Part shown: positions 1 through 6,748 of the stretch, one piece after another
Numbering within the stretch: the first letter of the stretch is position 1
Layout: the number at the start of each line of letters is the position of its first letter
From: an uncultured Fibrobacter sp.
GTDB lineage: Bacteria > Fibrobacterota > Fibrobacteria > Fibrobacterales > Fibrobacteraceae
Length of the DNA stretch: 27,547 nucleotides
NCBI GenBank assembly: GCA_934691725.1
Contig: CAKUTF010000035.1
Span: forward strand, 1 to 27,547
Reading direction: 5' to 3'
The notes under the pieces: model-generated
The model's input: the letters and a program-made list of their open reading frames with translations, nothing else
What the model was told of the DNA's origin: nothing
Databases searched by the model: none
Position numbers and translations under genes: made by a program

Positions 1-103
1 GACCTCTGGCACCGGCTCGCTAAACAGCCAACTCCTCACTCCTAATTACTCATTGCTAATTGACCACTGATTCCTGTTTCCTGATTCCTCTCGGCTCTCA
101 ACT
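1..103. repeat. Long direct repeat, copy 1
   Basis: Positions 1-77 are identical to 190-266, and similarity with a few mismatches continues to about 103 (292 in the second copy). The offset is 189 bases, exactly 27 heptamers, so the duplication kept the register of the 7-base repeat. Copy 1 may extend left of the window. Confidence 0.85.
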
Positions 104-189
104 AAGCTCTAAGCTCTGGCTACAGTTCGCTCGGCAACCTAGTCCCTAATCCCTTCTCCCTGATCCCTAATAGCGGTTCGCTAGTCACT

Positions 190-292
190 GACCTCTGGCA
201 CCGGCTCGCTAAACAGCCAACTCCTCACTCCTAATTACTCATTGCTAATTGACCACTGATTCCTGTCTTCTGATTTCTCCCGGCTCTCGACT
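190..292. repeat. Long direct repeat, copy 2
   Basis: Second copy of the repeat at 1-103: exact over 190-266, diverged over 267-292. It ends about 60 bases before the promoter of the nucleotidyltransferase operon. Confidence 0.85.
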
Positions 293-354
293 TCCCCCAG
301 ACAAAAATCTGACATTTTTTTTCAATCGCTTAAAACAATAAAGTAATAGAATGC

Positions 355-362
355 TAAATTTG
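355..362 (+). promoter_or_regulatory. TAnnTTTG -10 box, nucleotidyltransferase operon
   Basis: The box is taaatttg, an exact match to the TAnnTTTG element known from Bacteroidota promoters. The ATG at 368 begins 6 bases after its last base and no Shine-Dalgarno sequence precedes it, so transcription probably starts at or next to the start codon. No clear -35 box is visible. Confidence 0.55.
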
Positions 363-367
363 CCGTT

Positions 368-1360
368 ATGATGAAAGTAATTCTCCCTGTTGCCGGAACC
401 GGATCCCGATTGAGGCCCTTTACGCTTTCCTTGCCGAAGTGCCTCCTTCCCGTTGCGGGAAAGGCGCTGATTGAACATATCATCGAATCGTATGCTTCTT
501 TACCCGTTTCCGAGCAGATTTTTATCACCGGCTACAAGGGAGAACTTGTCGAGGATTTTATTCGTCGCTGCGGCTTTCGGAATGCGCATACCGTTAGGCA
601 AAAAAATCCCCAGGGCCTAGGCGAGGCCATTTCGCTCTGCCTGCCGTTTCTGGCGGACGATGAACCCGTCTTGATTATATTGGGGGATACCCTTTTTGAC
701 GCGGACCTTTCCTTTTTGAAATCGGAAAAGGAAAACGTACTGATGACCCGCGAAGTCGAAGACCCGCGGCGGTTTGGGGTAGCGGTAACCGATTCTTCGG
801 GATACGTGACGCGTCTTGTCGAAAAGCCCGAAACTTTCGTGTCGAACGAAGCTCTTGTCGGGATCTATTATATCGCGGATGTTTCCGCTCTTCGGCAGTC
901 GCTTGAAAGATTGATTCGCGAAGACATCCGGACGCGCGGAGAGTTCCAATTGACAGATGCCTTGCAGATGATGCTCGAAGCGGGTTCGCGTTTTCGGACA
1001 GCTCCGATCCGCTCCTGGCTCGACTGTGGCACTGCGGAAACCTTTCTCAAGACGAATGCGAAGGTTCTTGCAGAGATGAAGCCGGAAAACATTTCGTTTC
1101 CGGGCTGCCGGATCATTCCACCGTGCCATATCGATAGGACAGCCCGCATTCGGAATTCTGTTGTCGGACCGAACGTGTCGGTCGGGCCGGAAGTCGTGAT
1201 CGAAAATTCAAAGGTCGCGGATTCCGTCATTTCGGAGCGGACGTTTCTTTCCGATTCGGAAATCTCCCATTCCATTTTCGGCGGGGATTCCGAAGTCAAG
1301 GGGTTTAAGGGAACGCTTTTTTTGGGTGACCATTCCAAGGTCGTTTCGGGAGTCGAATGA
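368..1360 (+). CDS. Sugar-phosphate nucleotidyltransferase
   Basis: Predicted cytoplasmic enzyme joining a sugar 1-phosphate to an NTP to make an activated sugar for envelope polysaccharide. The N-terminus has the family signature GTGSRLRPFT at residues 10-19, followed by LPKCLLPVAGK, which carries the conserved Lys. A metal/nucleotide-binding ILGDTLFDAD segment sits near residue 105. The last ~90 residues are rich in V/I/S/G hexapeptide-like repeats (GPNVSVGPEVVIENSKV), as in a left-handed beta helix. The length of 330 residues fits a transferase with a short acyltransferase-like tail. The sugar and the nucleotide (dTTP, UTP or GTP) cannot be told from sequence alone. ATG 368 is followed directly by a second ATG at 371, and either could be used. 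The 3' end overlaps maf by 4 bases (ATGA), so the two are translationally coupled. Confidence 0.85.
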   Translation: MMKVILPVAGTGSRLRPFTLSLPKCLLPVAGKALIEHIIESYASLPVSEQIFITGYKGELVEDFIRRCGFRNAHTVRQKNPQGLGEAISLCLPFLADDEPVLIILGDTLFDADLSFLKSEKENVLMTREVEDPRRFGVAVTDSSGYVTRLVEKPETFVSNEALVGIYYIADVSALRQSLERLIREDIRTRGEFQLTDALQMMLEAGSRFRTAPIRSWLDCGTAETFLKTNAKVLAEMKPENISFPGCRIIPPCHIDRTARIRNSVVGPNVSVGPEVVIENSKVADSVISERTFLSDSEISHSIFGGDSEVKGFKGTLFLGDHSKVVSGVE

Positions 1361-1917
1361 AAACCTTTGTCCTCGCCAGTGCGTCTCCGCGCCGTTCTGC
1401 AATCCTTTCGCAACTCCGCATTCCGTTTCGGGTCGAACCCTCCTCGTATGAAGAAGACGGTTCCGCGTTTTCTCCCGAGGAGCGTCCGCTTCGCTTTGCC
1501 GAAGGAAAAGCCCTAGACGTTTCCCGAAAGTTTCCGGACGAGTTTGTGCTGGGGTTCGATACCCTGGTCTTTTTGGATGGCCGCGCTCTGGGGAAGCCGA
1601 AGGACCGCGCGGAAGCCATTTCGATGCTCGGGTCGCTGAACGGACGCTTTCACCAGGTCGTTTCGGGCGTAGCGCTTGCCTGTGGCGGAAAGATTCTCGC
1701 TTCGGACACGGGGGAGACTGCGGTGAAGTTTCGGCATGTCTCCGAGCGTGAACTGGAACGCTACGTGGATTCCGGCGAGCCGATGGGCAAGGCCGGAGCC
1801 TATGCCATCCAGGGGCTCGGAGCGGGACTTGTCGAATCCATCGACGGCTGCTTTTACAATGTAGTCGGTCTTCCCGTGGCGAAGACCTTGAAACTGATTG
1901 AAAATTTAGGAGAATGA
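1357..1917 (+). CDS. maf: Maf family nucleotide pyrophosphatase
   Basis: Maf proteins hydrolyse non-canonical or modified nucleoside triphosphates (house-cleaning) and have been linked to septum formation. The 186-residue length is typical. The N-terminus carries the hallmark SASPRR motif at residues 8-13. The central GFDTLVFLDG and GKPKDRAEA segments match the conserved Asp/Lys region, and the GAYAIQGLGA segment near residue 147 is the usual C-terminal Maf motif. The start overlaps the previous stop in ATGA. The stop (1915-1917) overlaps the next start (1914). It is the second gene of the four-gene envelope operon. Which Maf subfamily (dTTP/UTP or m7GTP type) was not resolved. Confidence 0.92.
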   Translation: MKTFVLASASPRRSAILSQLRIPFRVEPSSYEEDGSAFSPEERPLRFAEGKALDVSRKFPDEFVLGFDTLVFLDGRALGKPKDRAEAISMLGSLNGRFHQVVSGVALACGGKILASDTGETAVKFRHVSERELERYVDSGEPMGKAGAYAIQGLGAGLVESIDGCFYNVVGLPVAKTLKLIENLGE

Positions 1918-2882
1918 ACATGACCAATCCTGTTGAACCAAAGACTTCGGATGAATCGCTTGGCGCATACCTGAAAAGGATCCGGGAGTCTAGGGGACTT
2001 TCGCTCGAGGACCTTTCCCAGAAGACGCGGATAGCCTTGAACCTTTTGCGGCAGATAGAGGCGGGCGAATGGGAAAAGTTTCCGGTCGAGGCCTATGTGC
2101 GCGGCTACCTGAATTCCATTTCCGAAACGCTTGGGCTGGCGATGCCGGAAGTTCTCGCCGCCTATTCCAAGGAAGCGGGGTCTTCCTATTCGCAGGAATT
2201 TCTCGCCGCTGAAACGCTTTCGTCGAGCGATGAATCCTTTGCCGGGAAAAAGCTGGAGCGTAGAAATGGCGGTTCGAAAGTGGCTATCGTTGTCGTCGTA
2301 ATCCTGGTTGTCGCCTTTCTTTCGGGCGTCTATTTCCTGAAATCCTCTTCGGATGCCGTGTTGCCGCCTTCGGGAAAGCCCGAGGTTCCGGTCGCGGAAG
2401 AAGATACGGCTTCTTTTGAAGCGGACGTTCCGGACGGAGCGGAAAACATTCCGCCCGAATCGCTCTCGGTCGCGGCGGACACCCTTCCTTCCGCTTTGCC
2501 CGATACCGCGAAAAAGGTTTCCGCCAAGGGTAACTCGGCGACGACTTTCATCGTTTCTTCGGATTCGCGGGAAAAGGCTTCCGAGGATTCCACGGAAAAC
2601 GCAGGCAAGCTGTCGGTCGCGCTCACCGGCAACGATTCCGCAAGTTCCTGGGTGGGAATTTACCGCAGCCTGAACGACAACAAGGTCCTGCGCGAAGGGA
2701 ACATCACGTCGGCGCGTTCACGGATTTCCTATTCCTACGGGGACACGCTCTGCCTTGTCATCGGCAATCCCGATGCCGTGGGCCAGATGCTCGTCAACGG
2801 CAAGCGGACAAATGTCCCGGTCCGCAAGGGCCATGCGAGCCGTTTCTGCGTAGCGCCGAACGGCAAGTTCACGAGGAGATGA
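1914..2882 (+). CDS. RodZ-like membrane protein with HTH and DUF4115-like domain
   Basis: RodZ links the MreB cytoskeleton to the cell-wall elongation machinery. Residues ~15-75 form an HTH_25-type helix-turn-helix (LGAYLKRIRESRGLSLEDLS, then LLRQIEAGEW and YVRGYLNSI). Residues ~122-142 are one transmembrane segment rich in V/I/L. A Ser/Pro/Glu/Asp-rich linker of ~90 residues follows. The C-terminal ~85 residues contain SWVGIYRSLNDNKVLREG and GDTLCLVIGNPDAVGQMLVNG, the pattern of the periplasmic DUF4115 beta domain. This order matches RodZ. ATG 1914 overlaps the maf stop; ATG 1920 is an in-frame alternative. The position beside a sugar transferase and Maf fits a cell-shape role. Membership of RodZ is an inference from architecture. 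Confidence 0.82.
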   Translation: MNMTNPVEPKTSDESLGAYLKRIRESRGLSLEDLSQKTRIALNLLRQIEAGEWEKFPVEAYVRGYLNSISETLGLAMPEVLAAYSKEAGSSYSQEFLAAETLSSSDESFAGKKLERRNGGSKVAIVVVVILVVAFLSGVYFLKSSSDAVLPPSGKPEVPVAEEDTASFEADVPDGAENIPPESLSVAADTLPSALPDTAKKVSAKGNSATTFIVSSDSREKASEDSTENAGKLSVALTGNDSASSWVGIYRSLNDNKVLREGNITSARSRISYSYGDTLCLVIGNPDAVGQMLVNGKRTNVPVRKGHASRFCVAPNGKFTRR

Positions 2883-2886
2883 TCCG

Positions 2887-3477
2887 ATGCGCGAAGCGAA
2901 AATCATCCGCAATACGAACGAAACGCAAATCGAGCTTTCGCTGAATCTCGACGAGGCTTCCCGCGGAAGTATCTCGACAGGCTCGGGCTTTCTCGATCAC
3001 ATGCTGGACCTTTTCCAGGTGCACGGCGGTTTTTCGCTCGGGGTCAAGTGCCTCGGCGATACCCGGGTCGATATGCACCATTCCGTCGAGGACATTGCGA
3101 TTTGCCTGGGAAACGCTCTTGCCGAATGCCTCGGCGACAAGAAGGGAATCGAACGGTACGGCTTTTACTTTGTCCCGATGGACGAAGCCTTAGCGCGCGT
3201 CTGCGTGGATTTTTCGAACCGGATTGGAATTGTCTGGCGCGTCCGTTTGCCGGATGCGACTGTCGGCGCGGAAAACATGCCGGCGAGCCTTTTTGAACAT
3301 TTTTTCAAGACGCTCGGCGAAAACGCCCGGATGAATCTGCACGTGGAGCTTTTCTACGGATCGGACAACCACCACTGCCTCGAAGCGATATTCAAGGCGT
3401 TTGCGCGGGCGGTCGCGATGGCCGTTTCCCCGTCGCGGAACGTAAAAGGCGTTCCCAGTTCGAAAGGCGTCCTCTGA
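2887..3477 (+). CDS. hisB: Imidazoleglycerol-phosphate dehydratase
   Basis: HisB dehydrates imidazole glycerol phosphate to imidazole acetol phosphate, the sixth step of histidine synthesis. The length of 196 residues is that of the monofunctional enzyme; there is no fused histidinol phosphatase. The His/Glu-rich metal-binding motifs are present: GFLDHMLDLFQVHGGF near residue 36, DMHHSVEDIAICLG near 60, and DNHHCLEAIFKAFARA near 160. The gene begins 4 bases after the rodZ-like stop. It is the last gene of the operon and no other his gene is in the window, so it is an isolated his gene placed with envelope genes. The repeat island follows directly. Confidence 0.95.
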   Translation: MREAKIIRNTNETQIELSLNLDEASRGSISTGSGFLDHMLDLFQVHGGFSLGVKCLGDTRVDMHHSVEDIAICLGNALAECLGDKKGIERYGFYFVPMDEALARVCVDFSNRIGIVWRVRLPDATVGAENMPASLFEHFFKTLGENARMNLHVELFYGSDNHHCLEAIFKAFARAVAMAVSPSRNVKGVPSSKGVL

Positions 3478-3523
3478 GCTAGAACCTGTTTTCATATGTG
3501 TCGGGCATAGCTCGGCAAATGTC

Positions 3524-3573
3524 ATTATCGGGCTTGACCCGATAATCTGGATTCCCCGGTCAAGCCGGGGAAT
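3524..3573. repeat. Double-hairpin palindromic intergenic repeat
   Basis: Two adjacent near-perfect hairpins. Hairpin A has arms 3524-3532 and 3538-3546 (attatcggg/cccgataat) around cttga. Hairpin B has arms 3551-3559 and 3565-3573 (attccccgg/ccggggaat) around tcaag. A partial echo, gggaatgaca, recurs at 3591-3600. The sequence matches the type of mobile palindromic repeat whose false translation gives the VIPRLDRGIQ peptide seen in many genomes. It may also end transcription of the hisB operon, but there is no T-run. Confidence 0.8.
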
Positions 3574-3600
3574 GACAACATAGTGAGCATGGGAATGACA

Positions 3601-3734
3601 GTGCACCGAAACAGTTCGCTAGGAAACCCCGTGTCCCGTTTCCCAAAAGCTTAAACGTCCGCTGCTCTGGCCACTGACTTCTGACCACTGACCACTAAAC
3701 CTAGACGTCTGCGGTTCCTTATAAAGACCTTCTC
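3601..3734. repeat. Second 7-base repeat tract in the intergenic island
   Basis: From 3666 the bases read in heptamers: tctggcc, actgact, tctgacc, actgacc, actaaac, ctagacg, tctgcgg. This is the same style as the tract at 1-296. In addition, acagttcgct at 3611-3620 matches 122-131, and the bases after it are similar in both places (aggaaaccc, cggcaacct). The two islands therefore share composite building blocks. No gene is visible here. Confidence 0.6.
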
Positions 3735-4328
3735 TTAGCGCCCTAGGACCGGGATGCGGACATTGTCGCCCACTTCGAGGTGTTCGAGCCTGACATTCGG
3801 ATTGACGGACTGCAAGGCGGACAGCGTATAGAACTTGGGGAGTCTCGTCGCATCGCTAGCGTAGGCGCGCGAAAGCAGCGCGAAGAGGTTCTCGTCGGCT
3901 TTGGCGGAAACGGTCCGGTACTTCGCCGTATTGGACGGGTCGGACTGCAGTTCCGAAAGGGCGTTCATGAAGCGGTCCGCGAAGCGTTCTGCTTTTTGTG
4001 TCGCGGAAGCTTTTTCTTGACCGGTCCCCGCGGTCTGCTTTCCGCTTGGTTTTTGAGGCTGCGCCTTTTTCTCTCCCGGAAGCCTTATCGTGGGCATCGC
4101 TCCCGAATAGATGGTGAGAGCGGTTTTTTCCTTGTCCGCATCCGGTTTGAGCGGTTCCGCTTTTAAAATGGAATCCAGTTCGGCGATGTAGTTCTCGTCT
4201 GGCCAGGATTCCAGCGTGTATTTCCTGTTTACTTCTAGCGGGTTTTCGTCGGTCGGGGATTCGGAACAGCCGGAAAAAAGGCTTGCGGCGGTCAAGGCGG
4301 AAAATAAAAAGGCTCTCTTGGACTTCAT
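3735..4328 (-). CDS. Lipoprotein with degenerate LysM-like C-terminus
   Basis: Product of 197 residues. The N-terminus is a lipoprotein signal: KSKR, then a hydrophobic stretch, then lipobox LFSGC with the lipidated Cys at residue 21. A charged linker rich in Lys/Glu/Gln/Ala spans ~residues 60-115. The last ~60 residues contain a pattern like LysM: YRTVSAKADENLFALLSRAYA, then LSALQSVNPNV and LEVGDNVRIPVL. A role in binding peptidoglycan at the outer membrane is inferred. The gene is divergent from rpmE and has the repeat island downstream. No close family is recognised. Confidence 0.75.
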   Translation of the reverse strand: MKSKRAFLFSALTAASLFSGCSESPTDENPLEVNRKYTLESWPDENYIAELDSILKAEPLKPDADKEKTALTIYSGAMPTIRLPGEKKAQPQKPSGKQTAGTGQEKASATQKAERFADRFMNALSELQSDPSNTAKYRTVSAKADENLFALLSRAYASDATRLPKFYTLSALQSVNPNVRLEHLEVGDNVRIPVLGR

Positions 4329-4351
4329 GTCTAAAAAATACTATTTGCGAA

Positions 4352-4382
4352 TTGCCAAAACGGGAAAAATCATCTAAATTTG
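4352..4382 (+). promoter_or_regulatory. Promoter of rpmE
   Basis: A -35-like ttgcca (4352-4357) is followed after 17 bases by taaatttg (4375-4382), an exact TAnnTTTG box. The start ATG is at 4416, leaving a short leader with an AGGA-type ribosome binding site (gcagga). This is the clearest two-element protein-gene promoter in the window. Confidence 0.6.
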
Positions 4383-4415
4383 GCATAACCAACGCTTAAT
4401 CAGCAGGATTCAAAA

Positions 4416-4727
4416 ATGAAAAATGGTATTCATCCCGATTACAAACCGGTCGTGTTCGTTGATGCGAATACGGGTAAAGAATTCATCACCCGCTCCACGA
4501 AGTCCTCTGCCGAAAAGAAAGTGATCGATGGTGTCGAATATGGCGTAGTTTCCCTGGAAATTACAAGCGACACGCATCCTTTCTGGACAGGCAAGCAGCA
4601 CCGCGTGGATACCGCTGGCCGTATCGACCAGTTCAACAAGCGCTTCGCCGGCAACGGCACGCTGAATATCGCCGCGGCAAAGCGCAAGACCCGTCGCGCG
4701 GTCAAGAAGGATGAATCCGAAGAATAA
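4416..4727 (+). CDS. rpmE2: 50S ribosomal protein L31 type B
   Basis: Component of the large ribosomal subunit. The start MKNGIHPDYKPVVFVD and the segments SLEITSDTHPFWTGKQ and DTAGRIDQFNKRFAG are typical of L31. The zinc-binding Cys positions of type A L31 are absent, which makes this the Cys-free type B (RpmE2/YkgM) form. It has a basic C-terminal extension of ~24 residues after the usual end (KRKTRRAVKKDESEE), giving 103 residues where about 80-90 is usual. The gene has its own promoter and a terminator immediately downstream, so it is a single-gene unit. Confidence 0.93.
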   Translation: MKNGIHPDYKPVVFVDANTGKEFITRSTKSSAEKKVIDGVEYGVVSLEITSDTHPFWTGKQHRVDTAGRIDQFNKRFAGNGTLNIAAAKRKTRRAVKKDESEE

Positions 4728-4749
4728 GATATTCGGAGATTTCCCGTTT

Positions 4750-4777
4750 GGCTTCCTTGGAAGAGGGAGCCTTTTTT
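4750..4777 (+). terminator. Rho-independent terminator after rpmE
   Basis: Stem ggcttcc (4750-4756) pairs with gggagcc (4765-4771, one G-T pair) around an 8-base loop and is followed by six T. It lies between the rpmE stop and the ATG at 4792, which argues that the downstream gene starts at 4792 and not at the in-frame ATG 4711. Confidence 0.8.
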
Positions 4778-4791
4778 ATATCCTTGGATCG

Positions 4792-6063
4792 ATGCGCCCT
4801 GTCTGGTTTCTGACCGCTTTCTGGATTTTCGCCTTTGCGGCGGGATCGTTTTCCGCCGAGCCTTCCGTGACGGATTGCGCGGAGGGGATGCGCATCTCGA
4901 GCGTCCGCTATTCGGGGCTTGCCGATACCGATCCGCGGGTCGTGGAACGGGAACTTTTCCATGCGCCGGGGGCAAAGTTTTCCGGGAGCGAATTTCTCGC
5001 CGAAAAGTCCCGGCTAGAAAGCCTCGACATCTTTTCGGACGTTTCCCTTGTCTGTTCGGAATCTGCCGGCGGTCTGGACCTGGAATACCGCCTTACGGAA
5101 CTCTTGCACTGGATACCTTCTCCCGCAGGAAAGAAGACCGACCAGGACGGCTGGATGCTCGGCGTGGCGCTCGCCCATTTGAACGTTCTGGGGGAGGACA
5201 TCCGCATTGAAGCGCAGTACCGCACGTCGGTCGATCCGCTTTTCGATTCCAAGGAATTTGCCATCTACGCAAGTTCTCCGTGGCTTTGGGACTTGCCGAT
5301 TTCGTGGAATTTTGAATTTTTGCGGACGGATTCGTGGGACGACTTGCGCGGATTCGATGACCGCTCCTGGTTCGTCCACCTGGAACTCGACGCGAAGCTT
5401 TGGCGAAGCGTCTATCTCGTCTGGGCGCCTTCTTACCGCTATGTCCAGGGTTTCGGCTCCGTGCCGGATTTGGGAGTGGGAGCGCTTCTTGAAAACCGCG
5501 ATTCGAAGACGGACCCGCGGCGCGGCGCGTTCGAGGAATTCCGCGTGACGCGTTACGGCGTGTTCGATTCGAGCGTCGAGAATTTCGTGGAGTATCTCTG
5601 GGACAACAGGCTCTACTTTTCCCGGGGTCGCTGGATTACGGGAGCTTCTTCGCTTGTGAGGCTTCGGCCAGGAACGCAGATGTTCTTTGACCGTCTGCAC
5701 CAGGGAGGCGCGAATACGCTGCGCGGCTTTTCGCCCGATTCAAGCGTCCACGGTCGGCACGAAGCCATCTGGAATATCGAAGAGCGCTTTGTGCTTCTGG
5801 AGCGGCGCCCTTTCTCGGTCCTAGGCGCGAACCTTTTCTTTGGCGTGCAGCTGGTGGCGGGCTTCGAAGGCTCGTTCCTGTGGGACAGCCGAACGCCCGG
5901 GTGGGAGGATTACCGGCAAAGCGTCTATGGGGGAATCCATGTCCTGGTTCCCGCGCTGGATCGCCTGAGGATTGAAGCAGGCTACAGCCCGGACGGGGGC
6001 GGCGTGAAGGTTTCCGTCGGGCTGTATGAGAAAAACGTGTCTTTGAGGTGGCGTTCCCGCTGA
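4792..6063 (+). CDS. Omp85/BamA-like outer-membrane beta-barrel protein
   Basis: Product of 423 residues from this start. The N-terminus MRPVWFLTAFWIFAFAAGSFSA is a signal peptide. Then comes one POTRA-like segment (MRISSVRYSGLADTDPRVVERELF, then LESLDIFSDVSLV, about residues 30-105). The rest is rich in alternating aromatic/polar strands and carries a late GANTLRGFSP segment, the conserved L6-loop RGF motif of Omp85 proteins. The end LYEKNVSLRWRSR looks like a final beta strand. BamA has five POTRA domains and ~800 residues and TamA three, so this is a short form and its client is unknown. An upstream in-frame ATG at 4711 overlaps rpmE and is rejected, because the terminator at 4750-4777 and the signal peptide favour 4792. 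Confidence 0.78.
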   Translation: MRPVWFLTAFWIFAFAAGSFSAEPSVTDCAEGMRISSVRYSGLADTDPRVVERELFHAPGAKFSGSEFLAEKSRLESLDIFSDVSLVCSESAGGLDLEYRLTELLHWIPSPAGKKTDQDGWMLGVALAHLNVLGEDIRIEAQYRTSVDPLFDSKEFAIYASSPWLWDLPISWNFEFLRTDSWDDLRGFDDRSWFVHLELDAKLWRSVYLVWAPSYRYVQGFGSVPDLGVGALLENRDSKTDPRRGAFEEFRVTRYGVFDSSVENFVEYLWDNRLYFSRGRWITGASSLVRLRPGTQMFFDRLHQGGANTLRGFSPDSSVHGRHEAIWNIEERFVLLERRPFSVLGANLFFGVQLVAGFEGSFLWDSRTPGWEDYRQSVYGGIHVLVPALDRLRIEAGYSPDGGGVKVSVGLYEKNVSLRWRSR

Positions 6064-6071
6064 CTTGAATT

Positions 6072-6079
6072 TATATTTG
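6072..6079 (+). promoter_or_regulatory. TAnnTTTG -10 box, ppa
   Basis: tatatttg is an exact TAnnTTTG match. The ATG of ppa begins at 6085, only 5 bases after the box, and no Shine-Dalgarno sequence fits between them, so a leaderless transcript is predicted. Confidence 0.55.
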
Positions 6080-6084
6080 GGTCT

Positions 6085-6684
6085 ATGCCAATCAATTATC
6101 TAGAACTGCCGATAGGACCGAAATATCCCTATGAAGTGGATTGCGTGGTCGAAATTCCCAAGGATACGAACGTCAAATATGAATATGACGAGCGTTACCA
6201 TGTGTTCCGCCTGGACCGCTGCCTCTTGTCGTCGATGAGCTACCCGTGCAGCTACGGACTGATTCCGAGCACCCGGGCCGATGACGGCGACGCTCTGGAC
6301 ATGCTGGTTTATTGTTCTTCGCCTCTTGCTACGGGAACGGTCGTTTCGTGCCGCGCCGTGGGCGTTCTCGACATGACGGACGGCGGAAAGAAGGATTACA
6401 AGGTCCTAGGCGTTCCGCTCTACATTCCGCATCCGATTCGGGATCTGCAAGACGTCGATCCGATGTTTCTCAAGATTACGCGCAACTTCTTCCAGTATTA
6501 CAAGGAACTCGAAGGCAAGTCCGTTGAAATCGGGGAATGGCTTTCCGCTGACTTCGCCCGCGAAAAGATTGTCGAGGCGCACAGGAATTTCTTTGCGACC
6601 CAGGTCCAGACGCCGGAAGTCCGTTACCAGGAACCGGAAACCCAGTCGGAGTCTAATCCCAATTCCGACCTGATGATGATTTAA
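6085..6684 (+). CDS. ppa: Inorganic pyrophosphatase (family I)
   Basis: Hydrolyses pyrophosphate to two phosphates and so pulls biosynthetic reactions forward; cytoplasmic. Family I motifs are clear: VDCVVEIPKDTNVKYEYDE at residues ~19-37 (substrate/metal Glu and Lys), YPCSYGLIPST near 53, and DDGDALDMLV near 66 with the three catalytic Asp (DGDxLD). LQDVDPMFLKI follows near 122. The length of 199 residues is slightly above the ~175 of E. coli Ppa, with a non-conserved tail of ~20 residues rich in Gln/Glu/Ser/Asn. It is a single-gene unit between a TAnnTTTG box and a strong terminator. Confidence 0.96.
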   Translation: MPINYLELPIGPKYPYEVDCVVEIPKDTNVKYEYDERYHVFRLDRCLLSSMSYPCSYGLIPSTRADDGDALDMLVYCSSPLATGTVVSCRAVGVLDMTDGGKKDYKVLGVPLYIPHPIRDLQDVDPMFLKITRNFFQYYKELEGKSVEIGEWLSADFAREKIVEAHRNFFATQVQTPEVRYQEPETQSESNPNSDLMMI

Positions 6685-6706
6685 GCCAAGAAATGCAAAA
6701 AAAAGA

Positions 6707-6728
6707 AAGCCTCGCGAACGCGAGGCTT
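6707..6728. terminator. Bidirectional terminator between ppa and yebC
   Basis: Ten-base perfect stem aagcctcgcg/cgcgaggctt with only aa between the arms. It is flanked by A-rich sequence on the left and T on the right, so it can stop transcription of both convergent genes, ppa (+) and yebC (-). Confidence 0.85.
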
Positions 6729-6748
6729 TTCGCTTACCGCTGAAAGAA

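Larger units (their letters stand above)
1..296. repeat. Degenerate 7-base tandem repeat tract
   Basis: This non-coding stretch can be read in one 7-base register for nearly its whole length. From position 31 the units run actcctc, actccta, attactc, attgcta, attgacc, actgatt, and from 143 tccctaa, tcccttc, tccctga, tccctaa. The units share a pyrimidine-rich pattern but are seldom identical. No convincing ORF or RNA gene lies here. The tract resembles the short heptanucleotide repeats described in cyanobacteria, but I cannot tie it to a named family. Its left end lies outside the window. Confidence 0.7.

Noticed and set aside
1..296. CRISPR array
   Set aside because: The repeat unit is 7 bases and degenerate, with no spacers of regular length and no cas genes.
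3190..3606. Minus-strand 138-residue ORF containing VIPRLDRGIQ
   Set aside because: The N-terminal part is a translation of the palindromic repeat and the rest is a shadow of hisB.
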